A DNA stretch of 64,000 bases, taken from the NCBI GenBank assembly GCA_033032175.1, contig CM065312.1:3968001-4032000 (forward strand), in the 5' to 3' direction. This document shows positions 37,732-48,146 of the stretch, piece by piece (within the stretch, counting starts at the first letter, position 1; each line of letters begins with the position of its first letter). Both the position numbers and the translations under genes were made by a program. The notes under the pieces are model-generated. The model did not search any database, had not been told where the DNA came from, and was given only the letters and a program-made list of their open reading frames with translations. The DNA is from Saturnia japonica. Lineage: Eukaryota > Arthropoda > Insecta > Lepidoptera > Saturniidae.

Positions 37732-37925
37732 AACATGGTGGTAGGGCTTTTTCTAATGTCCGTCTGGCTAGCTACTACCCTCAAGTTAAAAATCTGTCGC
37801 CAAACACCTTTATGTGTGTTCCGGCAGCTGCTCTTGAGAACCTGTCCTCCCACTAGGCTTAGCGTGCTACCATCTTGGGCCACATCGTCACATAAAACCA
37901 GGTAAGATTTTGGCCTCAACGCTAA
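37732..37925 (+). mobile_element. SINE-A, copy 4 (5' truncated at a Helitron edge)
   Basis: Begins in the body at AACATGGTGGTAGGGCTTTT, continues GGCTAGCTACTACCCTCAAG, GTGTTCCGGCAGCTGCTCTT, GCTACCATCTTGGGCCACAT, and ends CAACGCTAAACAAATAAT. The tRNA-like head is absent on the other side of the Helitron. Confidence 0.85.
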
Positions 37926-38811
37926 ACAAATAATTTTTTTTTTAAATGTTCCGATCGCTGCCTTTACAGGATCAATTTAAATTTCATCAAAATCGCTCCA
38001 GCCTTTTTGGAGTCCATAGGGAACATACATACTAATATCGACTTATATATGTAGGAAAGAAAAAGAAAAAAGATAAACATTATTAATATTCTGGAAACTG
38101 CCATCTTCTCTAAATATATGAAGTGAAGAAAGCCTAAGTTTTGCCTTGTATTTTGTATAAATAAATATATAATAAATGAAAATAGATCAATCGTGGTTTT
38201 AATATCAACCAAAAACTACGCAATATACAGAAATCTACAAAGGATATAATTATTACATTCACGAACTTCACCGGGTAGCCTGTACGGTATATATAGGCCA
38301 TTATAACCCAAGAATACTGTTAAATTACAAACCGACACCAATAACATTAGAAGCGAACATGGAGGTAAAAAGATTTATTTTTTACGACGTAAAAAAATCT
38401 TTTATCTTCAAGTAAGCGAGATAATAGTAACATAAAGTATTCTAATCAAGAAAGGTATAAATAACATGCAATAAATAGACCCTGAAAAAAGATTTTAAGT
38501 GAAATACATGCGAAAGATAACAAATAAATAGAGAGAATTTCTTATTTTCGTAAAACATTTTGAATAACTTACATATTACATGACAATCAACTATAATGTA
38601 ATTAATTTGTTAGTATTAATACTTAAAATTACTCCTTAAAAAAAGATGAAGTGATATTTTAATATTGTAAATAATTATTTTTGAGTTCAAATACTATGTT
38701 AGGAGTTTATAAGTAAACATAAAATAAATAATCATTATCATACTGACCTTTATGTCATTGTAAACAATATTCAAAATCTATTGTCATATTGTATAAATTG
38801 TAAACGAGAAC
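37926..38811. other. AT-rich non-coding stretch, no gene recognised
   Basis: A short minus-strand ORF at 37964-38212 has no recognisable domain. Confidence 0.45.
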
Positions 38812-38849
38812 AAAATATTTGTAGTCTAACTAGAGACTACAAATATTTT
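38812..38849. repeat. Long perfect palindrome
   Basis: AAAATATTTGTAGTCT (38812-38827), a 6-base spacer AACTAG, then the exact complement AGACTACAAATATTTT (38834-38849). A short GCACTAACACTAACACTAAC tandem run follows at 38852-38871. Confidence 0.85.
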
Positions 38850-39076
38850 AGCACTAACACTAACACTAACTTAACAAAAAAAAATTTTTTGACATTTTTC
38901 GGGATCCTGAAGTAACATGTTGTGGTTTTAATTTTTAATTCATTTATTTAGGTTTTTGACCCTATATTATGTAGCATTGGTGGCGTTTTGCGTGATATAG
39001 TCTGATTTTTGTGCATAAGTGAAGTGGATTATAAGTATAAACCATTCTGGGATCCTACAAAAAATCCCTAGATCGT

Positions 39077-39105
39077 TCTAACAAGGCGGTCACCATCTTG
39101 TTAGA
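39077..39105. repeat. Short inverted repeat
   Basis: TCTAACAAG and CTTGTTAGA, perfect 9-bp arms separated by GCGGTCACCAT, which is itself nearly palindromic. Confidence 0.6.
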
Positions 39106-39181
39106 CGCCACTTTGTATATAACGATATTACCACGAAACCTTGAAGACATTGACGCTGGAAAATTTTACAAAGAATTTAAA

Positions 39182-39240
39182 ACATTGACACTGGCAAGTG
39201 CTTTTGCGACGCCAAAACAAGAAGAAGAAGAAGAACAATT
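39182..39240 (+). repeat. Probable LINE tail with (GAA)n microsatellite
   Basis: ACATTGACACTGGCAAGTGC, TTTTGCGACGCCAAAACAA, then AGAAGAAGAAGAAGAA. The first part resembles 2904-2940. The combination recalls 3' tails of lepidopteran retroelements. Confidence 0.4.
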
Positions 39241-39613
39241 TTTTTTTTAAGTGTGTTCATGTTCTCTCTGTATGAAACCTTTTTTTAGACTAATCACTAT
39301 AGGTACTACTTTAAACTCTGGCGATAAATATTGTGGCAGGATATATTTCCCAATTAAATTTTAAAACATATTTATATTGATAATTTATCTATTTTCTTGA
39401 GTAATAACCGTTTCACTGGTAACTTTGTATTAGAGGTCTCAATAAGTCCACAGAAGTAAGTAAACAAAAGTCACTTGCGCAACAATGCCGGTGAACAGAG
39501 TCCAGTTCATTCACTAAGCGTAACACAACAGTAACCACCACTGTCGCGATACGTTAGGAATGAAGACTGTATGAAATAGTGCATAAAGGGATGCTTACTG
39601 TAAAGTTGCTCAC

Positions 39614-39697
39614 CGTTGCCCGCCCTGGGCGCTGGGCGGGCGGGCGCAGACAGCGCGAGCAGCGCCACCGCCCACCACCATGTCATCACAACCACAC
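39614..39697 (-). CDS. Candidate first coding exon with signal peptide (host gene)
   Basis: On the minus strand a TTTTATATTTCAG acceptor ends at 39698; an 84-base exon follows, then G|GTGAGC as donor (GT at 39613-39612). The ATG at 39686 opens MTWWWAVALLALSAPARPAP, then RAGN and one extra base (phase 1). A hydrophobic AVALLALSA core followed by small residues is typical of a secretory signal with cleavage near LSA-PA. Codons are strongly GC-ending (GCG, GCC, CTG, CTC), unlike the surrounding AT-rich DNA. Alternative: the in-frame ATG at 39719 without the upstream intron, giving MKLFYISGVVV before MTWWW. The next exon should lie leftward, but none was recognised, so the product is probably secreted or membrane-bound and otherwise unknown. 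A chance GC-rich ORF remains possible. Confidence 0.5.
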
Positions 39698-39815
39698 CTG
39701 AAATATAAAACAGTTTCATTAAATATTATGTCTAAAGAAGGTTGACAATACTTTTTCAGTGACAAATACATCACTTTGAAAAAAGCAAAATACATAAAAT
39801 AAGTACCTATCATCA

Positions 39816-40176
39816 TCATTATATTAATACGTGAAGCAATAACTTTGTACCCTTTTTCAAGGGTATTGCGTGCCTGGAAGACTGTGAGATTTGGCATAGT
39901 TAAAGTTTATATGGAGAAGGAGTGCAGAAAGCTAATATTTATTTATAATATCTGTTACTAATTGTATATTAAATTAAATTAATTAATACTGCAAATTCTA
40001 ACACGACCAGTGCTATTGAACTTAGACATCCCAAAATATTGACATTGTCACTAAATGAAAAGTGACAGCCAGTGATATAATATTCATGGTTTAGGTTCAT
40101 ACTGCAAATGTCAAACAGAAAATAGGCAATGATTAAAAAGTCACTGGTCGAATTTCGATCATTGGGCGACTGCTAG
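39816..40176 (+). mobile_element. Complete non-autonomous Helitron (family Hel-B, copy 3)
   Basis: TC after A at 39816, TATTAATACGTGAAGC start, GGTCGAATTTCGATC stem, CTAG before T at 40176. Similar in length to the 19678 copy (361 and 358 bases). It lies about 120 bases from the candidate exon, in the putative upstream intron. Confidence 0.85.
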
Positions 40177-40215
40177 TTTATATAGTTAGCTACTATTTGG
40201 TGGACTTTATTTAAG

Positions 40216-40490
40216 TAATGATGGCTTAGTGGTAGCGTGTATGGACACTGCATCACTCGACGTAAATTCGAGTCTCTGCAATGAGCTAGAGTTTTCGGTA
40301 AACAAAATGATCGTGATAAAACCATAGCATGGTGGTAGGGCATTTTCTAATACCTGCCTGGCTAGCTACCACCCTCAAGTTGAAAATCTGTCGCCAAGCA
40401 CCTATAGGTAAGTAAGTCCCTCTAGGATTTTCGTCACATCGTTACTGAACATTAGGTGAGATTGCAGCCAGACGCTAAAAAACCTATTAA
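40216..40490 (+). mobile_element. SINE-A, copy 5 (internal deletion)
   Basis: Box A-like ATGGCTTAGTGGTAGCGTG, box B-like AATTCGAGTCTCTGCAATG and the body TGGCTAGCTACCACCCTCAA are present. Between CACCTATAGGTAAG and CATCGTTACTGAAC about 65 bases found in the 58332 copy are lost. Confidence 0.8.
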
Positions 40491-41890
40491 GAATAAAAAA
40501 AAGAATCAAGAATATATTATACTTTTTATTAATGTAAGAAGAAAAAAAGTAGTCTCCTTTCAAACAAAGTGTGCGTACGTGCCTTTTGTAAATGTAAATA
40601 AATTTCTGAACTCATAACAAAGTTAGCAACTAGCTTCTTGATGTAAAATGTAAGCGAGCAATTTGTCATCCGTCAGAATAGTTTATCGTAACTTACAAGA
40701 CTTTAACAAGTTGGGACGAGTCCCTTTTCTCATAAAACAAACATGTAACAGTGAATTTCAGCTTTAATATAATAATATCTTTTTTTTTTCTTACAACATG
40801 ATTTATATTAATTGTACTTGGAAAAAATATATACACAGAAAATAATGGAAAAGAGTTCTAAGAGAAAACACGTAAGCTCAGTACCCAGTGATTCATGAAC
40901 TATATTTGACATAATCCCGACCGCATTTACGTAAAACTTATGTAAATATGACACATATTATGTAAATCTGATGTCATACTAAGATCAAATGTTCGCTGGG
41001 TAGTAAATCCCAAAAATGTTTCACGGCTTAATTCCATTGAATTATTTTCAACCTATGACAAAGTCATTGTACGATGTAAAAATAATTCATGGAAATAGAA
41101 AACAAATACTATAAAAAGTATATTTCCCTATGCATTAATAGTAGTGAAAAGGGTAGTAAGAAATTATAACAAAAAAATGCAATTTGTCTACAACCAGGAG
41201 TTCACGAAAACGCAGAAACGAGGCGAGTGGTTGTATAAAATAATAAGTTTTTATTGCTTATTTTTATTTGAACCTCGTATTTATAGCGGTCCAACCGTAA
41301 AGGCAAAGAAAGTGCTTATATTATTTTATAAAAAAGGACAAAACAAAAACCAACCATAGAAAGAGTATTTTCTCAATTCTGATGTCTATCTTAGAGATTT
41401 GCATCCAAGGAATAAATTTTCTATCCCTAACAGCAATATGATAAATGTGAAAGCATTTGTAACAACTTATCTTCGAAAGCCACGAAGTATTAAATCACAT
41501 CGACCACCCGACGGTTTAAACGCTTCAGCTACAAGTAAGTTGTTAGAATATGAACATAAATCATGAAGTATCGGTTCATTATCGCTTCGACTGCCAAAAG
41601 AACAAACGACCGCGCGACAGCCTCATTCTTGATTTGTGACTAACGTTTACGTTATCGTAAACTGCACAGCTAATGAGGGAAACACATTTTTAAGTACTTA
41701 TTCTAAGTACAAATTAAAAGCGTTAAATCGTATCGTTTTAAATGTATTAAAAAAAACTATGTTTTCGCTAAAGGTCATTTTGGTAACATTGACAAAGTCA
41801 ATCGATGACATTTAGATTTTTCGACTTTATTAAATAGCCTATGTACCTATGTTCTTATGTTGATAAATGTATTTTTATAGTTTAGATTTG
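40491..41890. other. Non-coding stretch, no gene recognised
   Basis: ORF 41144-41359 (plus) is lysine/phenylalanine-rich and unsupported. Bases 41480-41660 are somewhat richer in GC without a recognisable family. Confidence 0.45.
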
Positions 41891-41899
41891 TCTGTCTGT

Positions 41900-42165
41900 A
41901 TCTAAATATATTTTTTTCGAAGTGAAAATTTCTTCAATATTATTGTGATTTGAAACGCATAAGCAACACTAAAAAGAGACAAACACATGAATCTATAGGA
42001 TTTAGCTTACGAGATAATGAAATAAAACACATTCTTCATGGTTAATGCAAGTCCTGCAAGACTATGATTTTCGTGGAATTGGTCTAGCAACGTGACAACC
42101 AGACTTGTACGCACTGTTATACAGTACGAGAAGTACAGTTTAAAAAGAGATTTTAAAGAAAGAAA
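41900..42165 (+). mobile_element. tRNA-derived SINE-D with upstream unit, copy 2
   Basis: AGTGAAAATTTCTTCAATAT, TGATTTGAAACGCATAAGC, GAGACAAACACATGAATCTA, AATGCAAGTCCTGCAAGAC, GAATTGGTCTAGCAACGTGA and CCAGACTTGTACGCACTGTT are collinear with 54405-54695. The last part resembles a tRNA (GGCCTAGCGG as box A). Box B is lost here. Confidence 0.7.
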
Positions 42166-43169
42166 GAAAATACATTTATTTGTTATACACACAAAACTAA
42201 AGAAAACAAAAAATTGTACAAAAAAAAATACAATACTTAATAATTAATGGCATACATGAGTATGTAGCAAATGGGCCTCGAGTCAGAAAACATGCTGGAG
42301 GGGGTGAGTCCTCGAGCGCTGATTTTCACTCAATGCCCAGAGAGTTATCTCTTGCGCTGTGTTTAAAATAATTTAATACTATGCATGAAGTGTTTAATTA
42401 TCTACTAGTATAAGTTAATAATAATAAATATTTAAAGTAAAAATAATAATAATAATTGTAACTGATATAACATAAAATAATAAAGAAATAAATATCAGTC
42501 TAACATAATTGCTCCAAAAGAAGATAAGCTTTAAACTTGGAGCTTTTAACTTTAAACTTTTAAAAGGAGTACCTATATTTTTATGTTTTCTGAAGGTTTC
42601 ACTTCTTGTGCGTATGAAGCGGATATGTTTTTTTTTTGCACTATTTTTTTCAGATTATAACATAATATTCAAATTTGTTCCTGTAAGAGGATGTATTAAT
42701 AATAATATTAATCTCGTAAATATACATAGTCCTTAACATTACTGGAAAATTAGAGATGTAACTAAAAATAAGCGCTGTTTTGTGTGCATCGTCACTAAAT
42801 GCTGAAGCCTAATTTCAAAAGTTTAGAGAGAGTGCGTTGTAGGCACTGTAATATAGGTACCACCCGCCTCCCACATTATTCTGCTTAATAAAAATGCGCT
42901 CGCGATACTCGATCACTATTCTGCTGCCAAGTTATTTTAAAACTGTGATATCTCCTAAGATATTCATTCAAATCAATTACTGTAAAGGGCAATTTTATTC
43001 AAAATTAAATACTTGTGATGAACAATGTATTTATATATATTAAATATATATTTTGATAAGGATTAATACCATGTATATAAAAACCTTTGCGAATAATTCA
43101 TTATTTTAGAATAAATTTTATTACCATAAAAAAGGTTATATTGAGTAAACTTTAAAAGATAGTCATATG
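42166..43169. other. AT-rich non-coding stretch, no gene recognised
   Basis: 42270-42360 is more GC-rich (GGGCCTCGAGTCAG ... GAGTCCTCGAGCGCTG) and may be a repeat end. The plus-strand ORF at 42509-42736 is low-complexity. Confidence 0.4.
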
Positions 43170-43446
43170 CTGTCACGGACTTTTTTTAGTACTTTTTAAG
43201 AGAAACAATTCCATCCCACATAATTTCAAAAGGCACATAATCTTTCAAAATGAATAAATGTCCCCCGTTTTTGCATCATTTTCATTGATGATCCGCTCCT
43301 ATTGGTCGTAGCGTAATTTTATATAGCCTTCCTCGATAAATGAGCTATCCAACATTAAAATATTTTTTCATTCGAACGAGTAATTCCTGAGATTAGCGCG
43401 TTTAACCAAACAAACAAACGCTTCAGCTTTGTAATATTGGTATAGA
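43170..43446 (-). mobile_element. Helitron-like element (family I), 5' part
   Basis: On the minus strand it begins TC after an A (43446): TCTATACCAATATTACAAAG, then AACGCGCTAATCTCAGGAAT, TATCGAGGAAGGCTATATAA, ACGCTACGACCAATAGGAGC and AAAACGGGGGACATTTATTC. This is a very common lepidopteran non-autonomous element by my recollection. The 3' terminus is not clear. Confidence 0.65.
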
Positions 43447-43716
43447 TTATAATGCTCATTTTGTATAACGAGTTAAATCGGAACAAAAACATCTTCGGCA
43501 CATGCACGTGTACGCTGGCCCAGTTTTGATAACGTTGCTATTAAAACAACAAGACCGATAGCGACTGGAAAAGCTCAACTCTCATAAATATTTACAATTT
43601 CAATGCAATAATAAGTAATTTTAGTTATGGAGACGACTTTATAACTTTGACATCAATTTGCAAATTTAAATGAAATTATTCCTTGTTCAGAATCTGCAAG
43701 AGATTGTATAAGCTAA

Positions 43717-43985
43717 CTAGCACTTTTCCCGCGGCTTAGCTCGCGTCATAGTTAACCTATGTCCCATCCTAACTGAATTGTTGAATACCAAGTTTTATAG
43801 ATCTCAAAAATGACGGATTATCATAGAAACTTTCATGCCAGTTTTTCACTACCTTAAGGGTTGAATTTCCAAAAATCCTTCCCGTATGTAAATTTTCATG
43901 GTCCTACTAGCCCCAGTAGTTTGAGATGTTAGTTGATATGTTAGTCAGCGTGTTAGTTATTCTTTTACAAAAATACCTAGGTGTT
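43717..43985 (-). mobile_element. Helitron-like element, 3' terminus intact
   Basis: On the minus strand, ...CGCGAGCTAAGCCGCGGGAAA, then AGTGCTAG before T at 43717. The hairpin core is CGCGAGCTAAGCCGCG. The body (ATGAAAGTTTCTATGATAAT-like) differs from Hel-A, so this is a separate family using the same 3' end type. The 5' limit is uncertain. Confidence 0.55.
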
Positions 43986-44009
43986 GTAACCCCCTTTTTT
44001 ATCGTTATC

Positions 44010-44085
44010 GATTTAGCGTTCTGGCCACTATCTTAACTGATCTTAAGTGATGATATGGCCCAAAATGGTAGCAACTGGACAAAAT
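44010..44085 (-). mobile_element. SINE-A, copy 6 (3' end only)
   Basis: The minus strand reads GCTACCATTTTGGGCCATAT, CATCACTTAAGATCAGTTAA, GTGGCCAGAACGCTAAAT: the last ~75 bases of SINE-A. Confidence 0.75.
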
Positions 44086-44357
44086 TTAATTAAAATTAAT
44101 TAAATGAAAGAAAAAGACGACCAAGTAAAGTTAAAAAAACCCTATTAAGTAGATATGTTACATTTTTTAAACAATGCTTAGAGAAGATGTGAAGAACTTG
44201 ATAAAATTTAATTGAAATAAATTAAAAAAAAAACATCCAGGGAGAATTCAAAATTAACAATTAAGTAAACATGCAATAGGCGATCATGATACGTAATACA
44301 TCTGTTAGTAAACGATTTGAAAAAATATTGAATAAGCATGCTATACTATGGTCAGAA

Positions 44358-44500
44358 TTAGCTACCGGCACAGTAGTTTAACAGTTAAGGTGTGCGGTTG
44401 AAAGCGACTGGTCACGGGTTCAACTACCGTTAGGGTTACCTCAATTTGTAGTTGATCTAGTGTGGATACTGCATGCCCATAAAAGCAGAGCATAGAATAG
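44358..44500 (+). mobile_element. tRNA-derived SINE-E
   Basis: CACAGTAGTTTAACAGTTAA (box A-like) and CACGGGTTCAACTACCG (box B-like) are spaced as in a tRNA, followed by GGTTACCTCAATTTGTAG and an A/G-rich tail. A single copy in the window; no acceptor stem, so not a working tRNA gene. Confidence 0.55.
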
Positions 44501-45584
44501 AATGGAACAGGCCACGTTTTCGATTATGGTGACAAGGAAGCTTATATTTTAGAAGAAAGAAGGTCGTCTTAGACGTTTTATAATATAGGGCACTAACTTG
44601 TAAAGTCAAGCATTTCTACATGAAAAAGTTTTTTGTACATAATTTATTCAAGACAAAATATTTTTTTATGCATGATATTTATTTTCATAAAATAAATTGA
44701 AATGAATTATAAAAAGAGTAAAGATTGTTTTTTTTTTTCAATAATCTTATGAATGTAGATAGCGGTCACTATGCATTTAAGAGTAAAGCTAAATAAAAAA
44801 CTGTAAAATATATAATTCCTTATTTTATTATTCCTTACGATAATAAATCACATCTCTAACTTCAAACCTAGCATGACTCTCATTCTAACTGCCATTCTTT
44901 ATTAACAAGAGTCTATTAAAAGAATACTGTCTTAGTACATGCCTAAGTAAAAAAGGAACCCACTGTATAATTTGTCAATTTTTTTTTTAAATTATATATT
45001 TTGTAATCAAAACCATTCAATTGAAATAACTGGAGTACATAATTGTGCGAAATTTTGTTTTTTGTTTGAAAAAAGGTTAATAGTTTATTACTACAAATAT
45101 ATTTTATTAAAAGTATATATTACTAATTAAAGTAATAATGGACCTCATGTATATAGATTTGTGATTCTAATATTCATTACTTTGCGTTAAATCTTCTTTA
45201 GCATAAAATTATGAACTCGGCGTGTTAGGTACAGTGAACGAACTTTATTACTCTATGTTCTTTAGTTAAATAAAATAATAATATAGATTATACATAAATA
45301 ACTTCATTAAATACCATTATCACAAATACATTCACTAAAATGAAATGATAACTACGAAAAAACGTAGCCTTAAAAACGTCGTTCTCGTAAAAAAGCTTCA
45401 AAACATTTCTAGGGAACAATCGTAATGAGAAAAGTTTCAGAAAACAATCAAACTTTCACTTCGAGGGCTTATGGTTGAAATTATATGATTATTAAAATTT
45501 ATTTTCGCAATTACTGTGGGTTGTAGAACAAAAACAAATAACAAGAATATACGTACTTGTTATCATTAAATAACATAGGGGTCT

Positions 45585-45965
45585 TGTTCCTCATATAATC
45601 TTCTTCCTTGTAATATTCTTCGTTCTGCTAATGTCAACTACATTAATTACATATTTGTATTTTACTTTTATCGAAATATTTTGTGTTTTTATTTATCGTA
45701 TTATTATAAAATTGTAATGTGTCCTTTGTTCGTGTTTATATACATTACAGTTATGCTTTTTATTTATACGTTTAACATATGTAATTTCATATTATTCCTG
45801 CAGTTCCCATAGCATGTATGTATTATGTATAAATTTGTGAATATTTATTGTGTTGTTTCAATGTGTCTATTTTATGGGTTATTCTACAGTACACCGAACA
45901 TCTGGTAAGTAAATTCTATAACGTATATTTGTCACAATTGACATTGGCAAAATTACCTACATATG
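45585..45965 (+). pseudogene. Jockey-type LINE C-terminus and 3' UTR, second copy
   Basis: The last codons before TAA at 45716-45718 read IEIFCVFIYRIIIKL, matching VEIFSVFIYRNNIKL of the 36345-36690 copy. Upstream, TTCTGCTAATGTCAACTAC aligns after an apparent one-base shift. The 3' untranslated part begins AATGTGTCCTTTGTTCGTGT and resumes at ACGTATATTTGTCACAATTG near 45927. About 180 bases between are not in the other copy. Dead 5'-truncated copy. Confidence 0.7.
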
Positions 45966-46554
45966 CAGAAAGCCAATATAAAAAAATAACATAGGTGTAA
46001 AATATATCTACTTATAATAAATATTTAAAGGCTAATTATGTTAACTGCGTGTTTTATTAACAATGGCTTACTTTCTGAAGAATTGGCCTAAGATAGCAGC
46101 AGATCGAGAAATATTATTTTGCCTATCAATGAGACAGTAACGGTTATCAGTGAAAGTGATTGTAATACATAGACAAGCTTATGGAAATTAATAGAAAATT
46201 TTGTAATAGAATTATCAAGTTTTAAGGCCAGTGGATAATTGATTCAAAGTCTTCAGGTTAACTTTTCACTAGGTATTAAATGAATTGTATGGTTTCGCGG
46301 AAATTTATCGCATATTTAAAATTAACTTGTAAACTAATACGTTGACAGTAATGTAAAAATTTTACAATAAAAAAGAACATTTAATGATTATTGTAAATAG
46401 CAACAACACCTCCCAGCGGGTGCAAAAATAATTAGGAAACTTTCGATGTTCGAAATAGCGAATACCTCGTGATATGTAATATCTGATATGTCTATATCTT
46501 TATTATGAAAGAACAGTAGGACTTTGCCCGGTAACATTAAAAAAACAAATAGGT

Positions 46555-46650
46555 AAACAATGGCTCTTGGAAGCCAAAGATAACGACCACTGGAGTAGAA
46601 TGGAGAAGGTCTTCACCCTTCCGTGAGGGGTTATATATTGCACGCGATTA
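46555..46650 (+). pseudogene. Possible LINE ORF end, very short relic
   Basis: One frame reads AKDNDHWSRMEKVFTLP before a stop; it resembles the A-DRD-WR-LE-AFT motif at the end of some lepidopteran endonuclease-reverse transcriptase ORFs. Too short for certainty. Confidence 0.35.
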
Positions 46651-46717
46651 CTAATTTTGATTTCATTTATACTAAATTAATCGTTATAAATTTACATAAT
46701 TTAAAATTATATATTTA

Positions 46718-46760
46718 CTAGCTGGTTCCCGTGACTTCGTCTTTGTCGAATAATTATTTT
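46718..46760 (-). mobile_element. Helitron-like 3' terminus (fragment)
   Basis: On the minus strand GACGAAGTCACGGGAACCAG precedes CTAG and T. GAC-GAA-GTC is the remaining hairpin. Confidence 0.4.
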
Positions 46761-46932
46761 GAGCAACTTGTTTATTTAAGGTTTCATCACATTTCTTGAT
46801 AATACTTTTTTTAGTTAAGGACCAAGTATCTAAGTTAAAAAAAAGTTAAGTTAAGTTTTTGCGTGATGCGTGCACAACAGCAAAGCTCTATTGTTTTACT
46901 AATATAGAAAATGTATGTCGACTAATGTCGGT

Positions 46933-47093
46933 ACGCGACAAGCCAAAAGAAAATCAGTGTTTGGTTTATCACTATGTGTATAGTGATCGCAATCTCTACC
47001 ACGCTGCTTTATTACTACATATACACAGACTGATCCCGGAACGCGATAAACCAAAAGAAAATCATAGATGGGTTTATCACTATGTATATTGTA
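46933..47093 (+). repeat. Two diverged tandem units with a 108-base period
   Basis: ACGCGACAAGCCAAAAGAAA...GGTTTATCACTATGTGTAT (46933-46985) recurs exactly 108 bases later as ACGCGATAAACCAAAAGAAA...GGTTTATCACTATGTATAT (47041-47093). Because 108 is a multiple of three, one frame reads RDKPKENQCLVYHYVY and then RDKPKENHRWVYHYVY. No ATG start and no known domain; more likely a repeat than a protein. Confidence 0.65.
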
Positions 47094-47555
47094 ATAATAT
47101 GCCAATTCAACACATGAAATATTAATAAAATCCAATAAAACTTCAAAACTTATTGAAATCACCTTTATTGTCAGTAGCCTTGAGGAATGATTTCGCAAAA
47201 CGCGAAACACTCTTATTTCTTGTTAACTAATTATGAAATAATACATACATTAATAAAATATATAAGATGTTCAATTTATAACATTTGTCTTCGACCAAAC
47301 ATTGACAATCATTGTAAGGTTTAAAATAATATATTAAAATTACCGGGTAGTTTGCGAGTAAGTAAACATATAAACTAATAATTAAATAATGCGCACATTA
47401 TTAAAACATACTAGATTTATTATAAACTACTTAGATCAATATATTAGTTGTACAATTGATCGTTTGTGAGTTAGTCGTCAACCAGTCGTTGTCGTTGATT
47501 AATTATACGCTTTGACAAAACATAGAAGCGAGGATAAAAAGTGATGCGGATGGAA
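47094..47555. other. AT-rich non-coding stretch with a small hairpin
   Basis: TTTCGCAAAACGCGAAA near 47190-47206 forms a 6-bp stem; otherwise nothing was recognised. Confidence 0.4.
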
Positions 47556-47559
47556 CGAC

Positions 47560-48063
47560 AGTGAACTTTAATTTGCTCCCGCACACCCGTCACACCCTCT
47601 CTAGCGGCAACCCAAGCCTAGGTCCGTTCCTCGGTGTGAAGCCTTTGGGTCAGGCAGACGCCCGCGCGATTCAAGTGACACTATACGTGCAACACTTAGA
47701 TACCCACATACAACATTACACACGTATGAACACACACACGTGCACACCACACAGTACATAGGTTCTGTAAGGGACCTTTTTTTTCTTTTTTTGCGCTAGT
47801 TAGACTAATGCGCTAGTTAGTGTAGAAAAACCATTCCGATTACTAAATACACATACGCATGGTCCCCTCCTTCCTCCCAGGAGGGGGCGAACGTGCATAT
47901 GAGTATATATTAGTTAGTTCGAATTCTCTTAGGATTAGGGAATTAGATAGTTCGCGACCTTTTCGCATTCGCGACGACCACCCGAGCCGAGGTTCGGCCA
48001 CTCTGGCACCCTCGTGCGGGTCGTCACAAACTTTCGCGGCTGAGTGCCCTAAGCGCTCGCCCC
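47560..48063 (+). mobile_element. GC-rich block, probably retroelement 5' or untranslated sequence
   Basis: A 500-base block much richer in GC than its surroundings: TTTGCTCCCGCACACCCGTC, TCAGGCAGACGCCCGCGCGA, a CA-rich segment, CTTCCTCCCAGGAGGGGGCG, then an imperfect long stem in which GACGACCACCCGAG (about 47970) faces CTCGTGCGGGTCGTC (about 48012). It runs into repeat G at 48064, which is multicopy, so I read the whole as part of a retroelement. Two ORFs (47561-47761, 47859-48083) have no domains. Confidence 0.45.
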
Positions 48064-48146
48064 CAAGTTCGGTGAAGCTGTAAAAGCCGCAGCGGCTCTG
48101 TTTTTGGATAGGGCCCCTAAGGCTAACAGTGTAGTCAGTTCAAATT
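48064..48146 (+). repeat. Dispersed repeat G, copy 2
   Basis: Nearly identical to 6327-6409 over about 80 bases. The right boundary is the same in both (TCAGTTCAAAT). Confidence 0.7.

Noticed and set aside
42840..42890. GGTACCACCCGCC...TTCTGCTTA segment resembling a common Bombyx-type SINE
   Set aside because: The match is too short and too diverged to separate from chance without a database search.
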